DNA from: Pseudomonadota bacterium
Lineage (GTDB): Bacteria > Pseudomonadota > Gammaproteobacteria > Xanthomonadales > SZUA-38
Reading direction: 5' to 3'
Assembly (NCBI GenBank): GCA_039033415.1
Contig: JBCCCR010000017.1
Location: 62,001-126,000 of the forward strand
Length of the DNA: 64,000 nt
Numbering within the stretch: position 1 is the stretch's first letter; each line of letters begins with the position of its first letter. The translations under genes were made by a program, and so were the position numbers. The notes under the pieces were generated by a model. The model was not told where the DNA came from. It was given only the letters and a program-made list of their open reading frames with translations, and did no database searches. Shown piece after piece: positions 61,115 through 64,000 of the stretch.

Positions 61115-61888
61115 TCACAACGAATTGATATATTGGGAAAATGTTTCCCAATCCTGGGGTGTGTCGACGCCGGGCGGCGTGGCGGCCGGGAGTTTTACCA
61201 CCGTGATCGGGTACCCATGATGCAGGGCGCGGAGCTGCTCGAGCGACTCCGCCTGCTCGGCGGCGGAAGGTTCGAGCGCGGTAAATGCCCTTAGAAAGTC
61301 GACCCGATAGGCGTAGACGCCGAGATGCCGAAAGTGGGCAATCGCTGCCGGCATCGGGGGATCCCGATCGAAGCGGTCGCGCTCGTAGGGCAGCGGCGCC
61401 CGGGAAAAATACAGCGCCCGGTCATGCGCATCCAGGACCACCTTAACGGCGTTTGGATTAAACAGCTCCGTGCCGTCTTCGATCGGACAACAGGCCGTCG
61501 CCAGTGCAGCACCTGGGTCCGCGGCCAGCGCTGCGGCCAGCTGATCGAGCACGCTGACCGGCATCTGCGGCTCGTCAGCCTGCAGGTTGACCACAATCGT
61601 TTCACCCGGCAGGCCAAGCGCCCGGACACAGGCCGCAATTCGGTCCGTACCGCTCGCCGCTTCACCGGTGAGGATCACCTCGGCGCCTCGGGCCTCGACG
61701 GTGGCCACGGTCTTCGGGTCGTCGGCGGCGATAACAACGCGGCTCGCCTGGCTTCGCTGCGCGGTACGCCAGGTGTGAATCACCAGCGGGTCCCCCGCCA
61801 CCTCCAGCAGAATCTTTTCGGCCAAACGCGTGGAGCCCAGCCGGGCCGGAATGACGATGACGTAGCTCGGGGGCGATTCAGTGCTCAT
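61115..61888 (-). CDS. kdsB: CMP-KDO synthetase KdsB
   Basis: The 257-residue cytidylyltransferase activates 3-deoxy-D-manno-octulosonate for lipopolysaccharide core assembly. The nucleotide-binding start VIVIPARLGSTRLAEKIL (about 10-27), NLQADEPQMP (about 100-109; G to A compared with the usual GDEP) and HLGVYAYRVDFL (about 190-201) are present. ATG overlaps the lpxK stop by four bases (ATGA), giving a co-translated msbA-lpxK-kdsB unit. Confidence 0.95.
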   Translation of the reverse strand: MSTESPPSYVIVIPARLGSTRLAEKILLEVAGDPLVIHTWRTAQRSQASRVVIAADDPKTVATVEARGAEVILTGEAASGTDRIAACVRALGLPGETIVVNLQADEPQMPVSVLDQLAAALAADPGAALATACCPIEDGTELFNPNAVKVVLDAHDRALYFSRAPLPYERDRFDRDPPMPAAIAHFRHLGVYAYRVDFLRAFTALEPSAAEQAESLEQLRALHHGYPITVVKLPAATPPGVDTPQDWETFSQYINSL

Positions 61889-62844
61889 GACTCGGCCACT
61901 AGCTGGTCGATACGGGTCAGCAGCTCTCCCTCGAGCGTCTCATCCAAAGCGACCGTGACCGGCACCTCCCAGCAATCCGCCAAGCCGCGGCCGCGAAGCT
62001 TCACCGCGTCTTTGCTGGTGGTCAGCATCGTCTGGCCGCCAAACGCCGCCAGTTCGTCGTCGACGAAAGGGTGGTGGTCAGGAAACGGATGCTGCTGGGC
62101 CTCGATGCCAAGCTTTTGCAGCGAAGCGAAAAAACGCCCTGGATGGCCAATGCCGGCAACGGCGTGCACCGCCTTTCCGACAAATGCGTCGAGCGGTCGG
62201 CGTTCGCCACTCTGAAGGTTCACCGCGTAGGCCAGGGTCAGCATCATGCTCTCAGCGCTGCCGTTATGGATCACGAAGTCTACCGTCTCCAGGCGAGACA
62301 GTGGCTCGCGCAGCGGTCCGGCTGGGAGCTGGCGACGGTTGCCGAAGCCACGGGCTTCATCCACCACCACCAGCTCGAGATCGCGCGCCAGCTGGCCGTG
62401 CTGGAGCCCGTCGTCGCTCAGCAGGAGCTCAACGCCATGCTCGTCCACCAGTCTGCAGGCCGCGCCCACCCGATTGCGCCCCACCATCACGGGAGCCGAC
62501 GTTTCCCGGGCGATCAGCAGCGGCTCGTCGCCGACACTGGACGGGCTGTCATCGACGCTCACAAGCCGGGGCCCGGCTCCGGCGGTCGACCCGTAGCCGC
62601 GGCTCACCACGCCAACGCGATAACGGGCGCTAAGCTGTTTCGCCAGGTGGATCAGCAGCGGAGTTTTGCCGCTGCCCCCAACCGTCAGGTTGCCAATGAC
62701 AACGACCGGCGCCCCCGGATGTCGGGCCCGTGATCGCCGCCAGCGTTGATGCAGCGCGGCGACGGGGCGATAGACCGCCTCCAGCAGCTTGAGGTGAAGC
62801 GGCACCGAGGCGCCGCCGTACCAGATCGACTCCGGCTCTCTCAC
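61885..62844 (-). CDS. lpxK: Tetraacyldisaccharide 4'-kinase LpxK
   Basis: The 319-residue inner-membrane kinase phosphorylates the 4' position of the lipid A precursor. It has the characteristic start WYGGASVPLHLKLLEAVYRPVA, Walker A GNLTVGGSGKTPL (about 51-63), VVSRGYGS and the LLSDDGLQHG motif (about 137-146). It overlaps msbA by four bases at its start and kdsB by four at its end, the standard gammaproteobacterial order. Confidence 0.95.
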   Translation of the reverse strand: MREPESIWYGGASVPLHLKLLEAVYRPVAALHQRWRRSRARHPGAPVVVIGNLTVGGSGKTPLLIHLAKQLSARYRVGVVSRGYGSTAGAGPRLVSVDDSPSSVGDEPLLIARETSAPVMVGRNRVGAACRLVDEHGVELLLSDDGLQHGQLARDLELVVVDEARGFGNRRQLPAGPLREPLSRLETVDFVIHNGSAESMMLTLAYAVNLQSGERRPLDAFVGKAVHAVAGIGHPGRFFASLQKLGIEAQQHPFPDHHPFVDDELAAFGGQTMLTTSKDAVKLRGRGLADCWEVPVTVALDETLEGELLTRIDQLVAES

Positions 62845-64000
62845 CGACGCGGGCCGTCGACAAACTGCAGCCGGTGCAGCTCGGTGTATTGTCCCCCCTG
62901 GGACAAGAGCGTTGTGTGGCTGCCCCGTTCGATGATGTGGCCCTGGTCCAGCACCAGCACCTGGTCGGCGTTTTCAACGGTGGAAAGCCGGTGGGCAATC
63001 ACCAGCGTTGTGCGGCTGCGCATGATGTCTTCCAGCGCCGCTTGAATCAGGCGTTCTGACTCGGTATCGAGCGCTGAGGTGGCCTCGTCAAGGATCAGGA
63101 TTGGGGCGTCCTTCAGGATGGCTCGGGCGATGGCCAGCCGCTGGCGCTGCCCGCCGGAAAGCTGGATTCCATCCTCGCCCAGGCGCGTATTGAGCTGCTC
63201 CGGGAGCTGACGGATAAACTCCATGGCGTTTGCCTGCTCCGCCGCTGCTTCGATGGCCTGTGTGAGATCGGCGCCACTCTCTCCCTTAAACGCAGGATTT
63301 GCGTAGGCGATGTTGGCGGCAATGGTGTCGTCGAACAGCACAATGTCCTGACTCACCAGCGCAATTTTCTGCCGCAGCGACTGCAGCTGGATATTCTCGA
63401 TATCGACCCCATCCAGCGTGATGTCTCCCGCGCTGCGTTCATAAAACCGCGGAATCAGGCTTACCAGGCTCGTCTTCCCGCTGCCCGAACGACCCACCAG
63501 CGCGGTGACGGTGCCCGGTTCGGCCTCAAAGGTGATGTCGTTAAGCACCGACTCGCCACCGTTGTAGTTGAGCGATACGTCGTGGAAAGCGATTCGTCCG
63601 GTGACCTGGTCTAACGCTTGACCCTTGCCCAGCTCTTCCTGCGGACCGTCCAGCAGCTCGAACAGCGTGTCCGCCGCCGCAACGCCCCGTTGAATCAAGA
63701 CGTGAACATTGGTCAGCTTTTTGAGGCTGGGAAGAATCGCCAGCATCGCGGTCATAAAGGCCGTGAAGGCACCCGGCGTAATGTCATCCAGCATGCTTTC
63801 CCGGGTCGCCAGGTAGACAATCACCGCCAGCGTGAAGCCCGCCAGCAGCTGCACGATGGAGGTGCTCCCAGACTTGGTGGCAACCAGCTTCAGATGCTGG
63901 CGACGGTTGTTCGCGTTGACTCGGCCGAACCGCTCTGCCTCCACTTGCTGTCCAGAGTACATCTTCACGACCTTGTGGCCGCTCACCACCTCCGACGTCC
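62841..64000 (-). CDS. msbA: Lipid A export ABC transporter MsbA (C-terminal part)
   Basis: The right edge of the window cuts the 5' end; about 386 codons remain. Present are the last membrane helices of the transmembrane domain and the complete nucleotide-binding domain: Walker A VGRSGSGKTSL, Q-loop ALVSQDIVLFDD, signature LSGGQRQRLAIARAIL, Walker B PILILDEATSALD and the H-loop VIAHRLSTV. It flips core-lipid A across the inner membrane. It overlaps lpxK by four bases. Confidence 0.95.
   Translation of the reverse strand, partial: TSEVVSGHKVVKMYSGQQVEAERFGRVNANNRRQHLKLVATKSGSTSIVQLLAGFTLAVIVYLATRESMLDDITPGAFTAFMTAMLAILPSLKKLTNVHVLIQRGVAAADTLFELLDGPQEELGKGQALDQVTGRIAFHDVSLNYNGGESVLNDITFEAEPGTVTALVGRSGSGKTSLVSLIPRFYERSAGDITLDGVDIENIQLQSLRQKIALVSQDIVLFDDTIAANIAYANPAFKGESGADLTQAIEAAAEQANAMEFIRQLPEQLNTRLGEDGIQLSGGQRQRLAIARAILKDAPILILDEATSALDTESERLIQAALEDIMRSRTTLVIAHRLSTVENADQVLVLDQGHIIERGSHTTLLSQGGQYTELHRLQFVDGPRR

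Overview
The window reads as a chromosomal segment of a GC-rich, Gram-negative gammaproteobacterium. The evidence is lipid A/KDO biosynthesis (msbA-lpxK-kdsB), TonB-dependent outer-membrane receptors, a uvrC-pgsA-tRNA-Gly-tRNA-Cys neighbourhood as in gammaproteobacteria, and many large secreted repeat proteins. Several secreted proteins carry a short 'hydrophobic-x-GFE' motif, usually at the very C-terminus. From memory this resembles Xanthomonadales/Wenzhouxiangella-like genomes, but the taxon is an inference.

Region 1 (1-6.95 kb) handles vitamin B12. Two divergent cobalamin riboswitches sit back to back. The left one controls a membrane protein cut by the window edge, and the right one controls btuB. 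btuB is followed by cobQ, cbiB and cobD, with overlapping ends in the last three, and by the convergent cobU. The remaining nucleotide-loop genes, cobT-cobS-cobC, lie 31 kb away at 38.26-40.55 kb. Together these genes cover B12 uptake plus conversion of cobyric acid or cobinamide to cobalamin. No corrin-ring genes and no cob(I)alamin adenosyltransferase are seen here.

Region 2 (7-20.6 kb) looks like an accessory island. It is framed by two diverged direct repeats, each derived from the 3' half of a tRNA-Leu(UAA) plus its downstream flank. Inside are a decayed MetE-like methyltransferase pseudogene, a secreted FG-GAP protein with 216-bp tandem repeats, a five-part regulator (DNA-binding winged helix, cyclase-like domain, Ser/Thr kinase, membrane anchor, TPRs) and a 1965-residue RHS/NHL protein.

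Region 3 (20.7-30.4 kb) holds a FecI-type sigma factor, a FecR-type anti-sigma factor and a TonB receptor with a second, internal start site. These are followed by a divergent aminotransferase and FAD-dependent oxidase, a secreted helical-toroid-like protein, a broken DUF4156 lipoprotein gene and an XRE-type regulator.

Region 4 (30.4-49.8 kb) mixes secreted or envelope proteins with metabolic enzymes. The secreted ones are a phospholipase A2-like lipoprotein, an amidase, a BNR/sialidase-like protein, an NHL protein with one live and one dead caspase-like domain, a P1-family peptidase, and an NxxGxxxF repeat protein next to a small GFE-tailed protein. The others are cobTSC, a membrane protein, a phenylacetate-CoA ligase, a gamma-glutamyltransferase and a FemAB-like acetyltransferase.

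Region 5 (49.8-64 kb) starts with a Zur-box-preceded ZnuD-type receptor and a strong UUCG-loop terminator. It continues on the minus strand with housekeeping genes: an NKWYS sulfotransferase-like gene, tRNA-Cys, nupC, fghA, tRNA-Gly, pgsA, uvrC, a family-5 uracil-DNA glycosylase, a thioredoxin-NHL protein, a low-molecular-weight tyrosine phosphatase, kdsB, lpxK and the 3' part of msbA.
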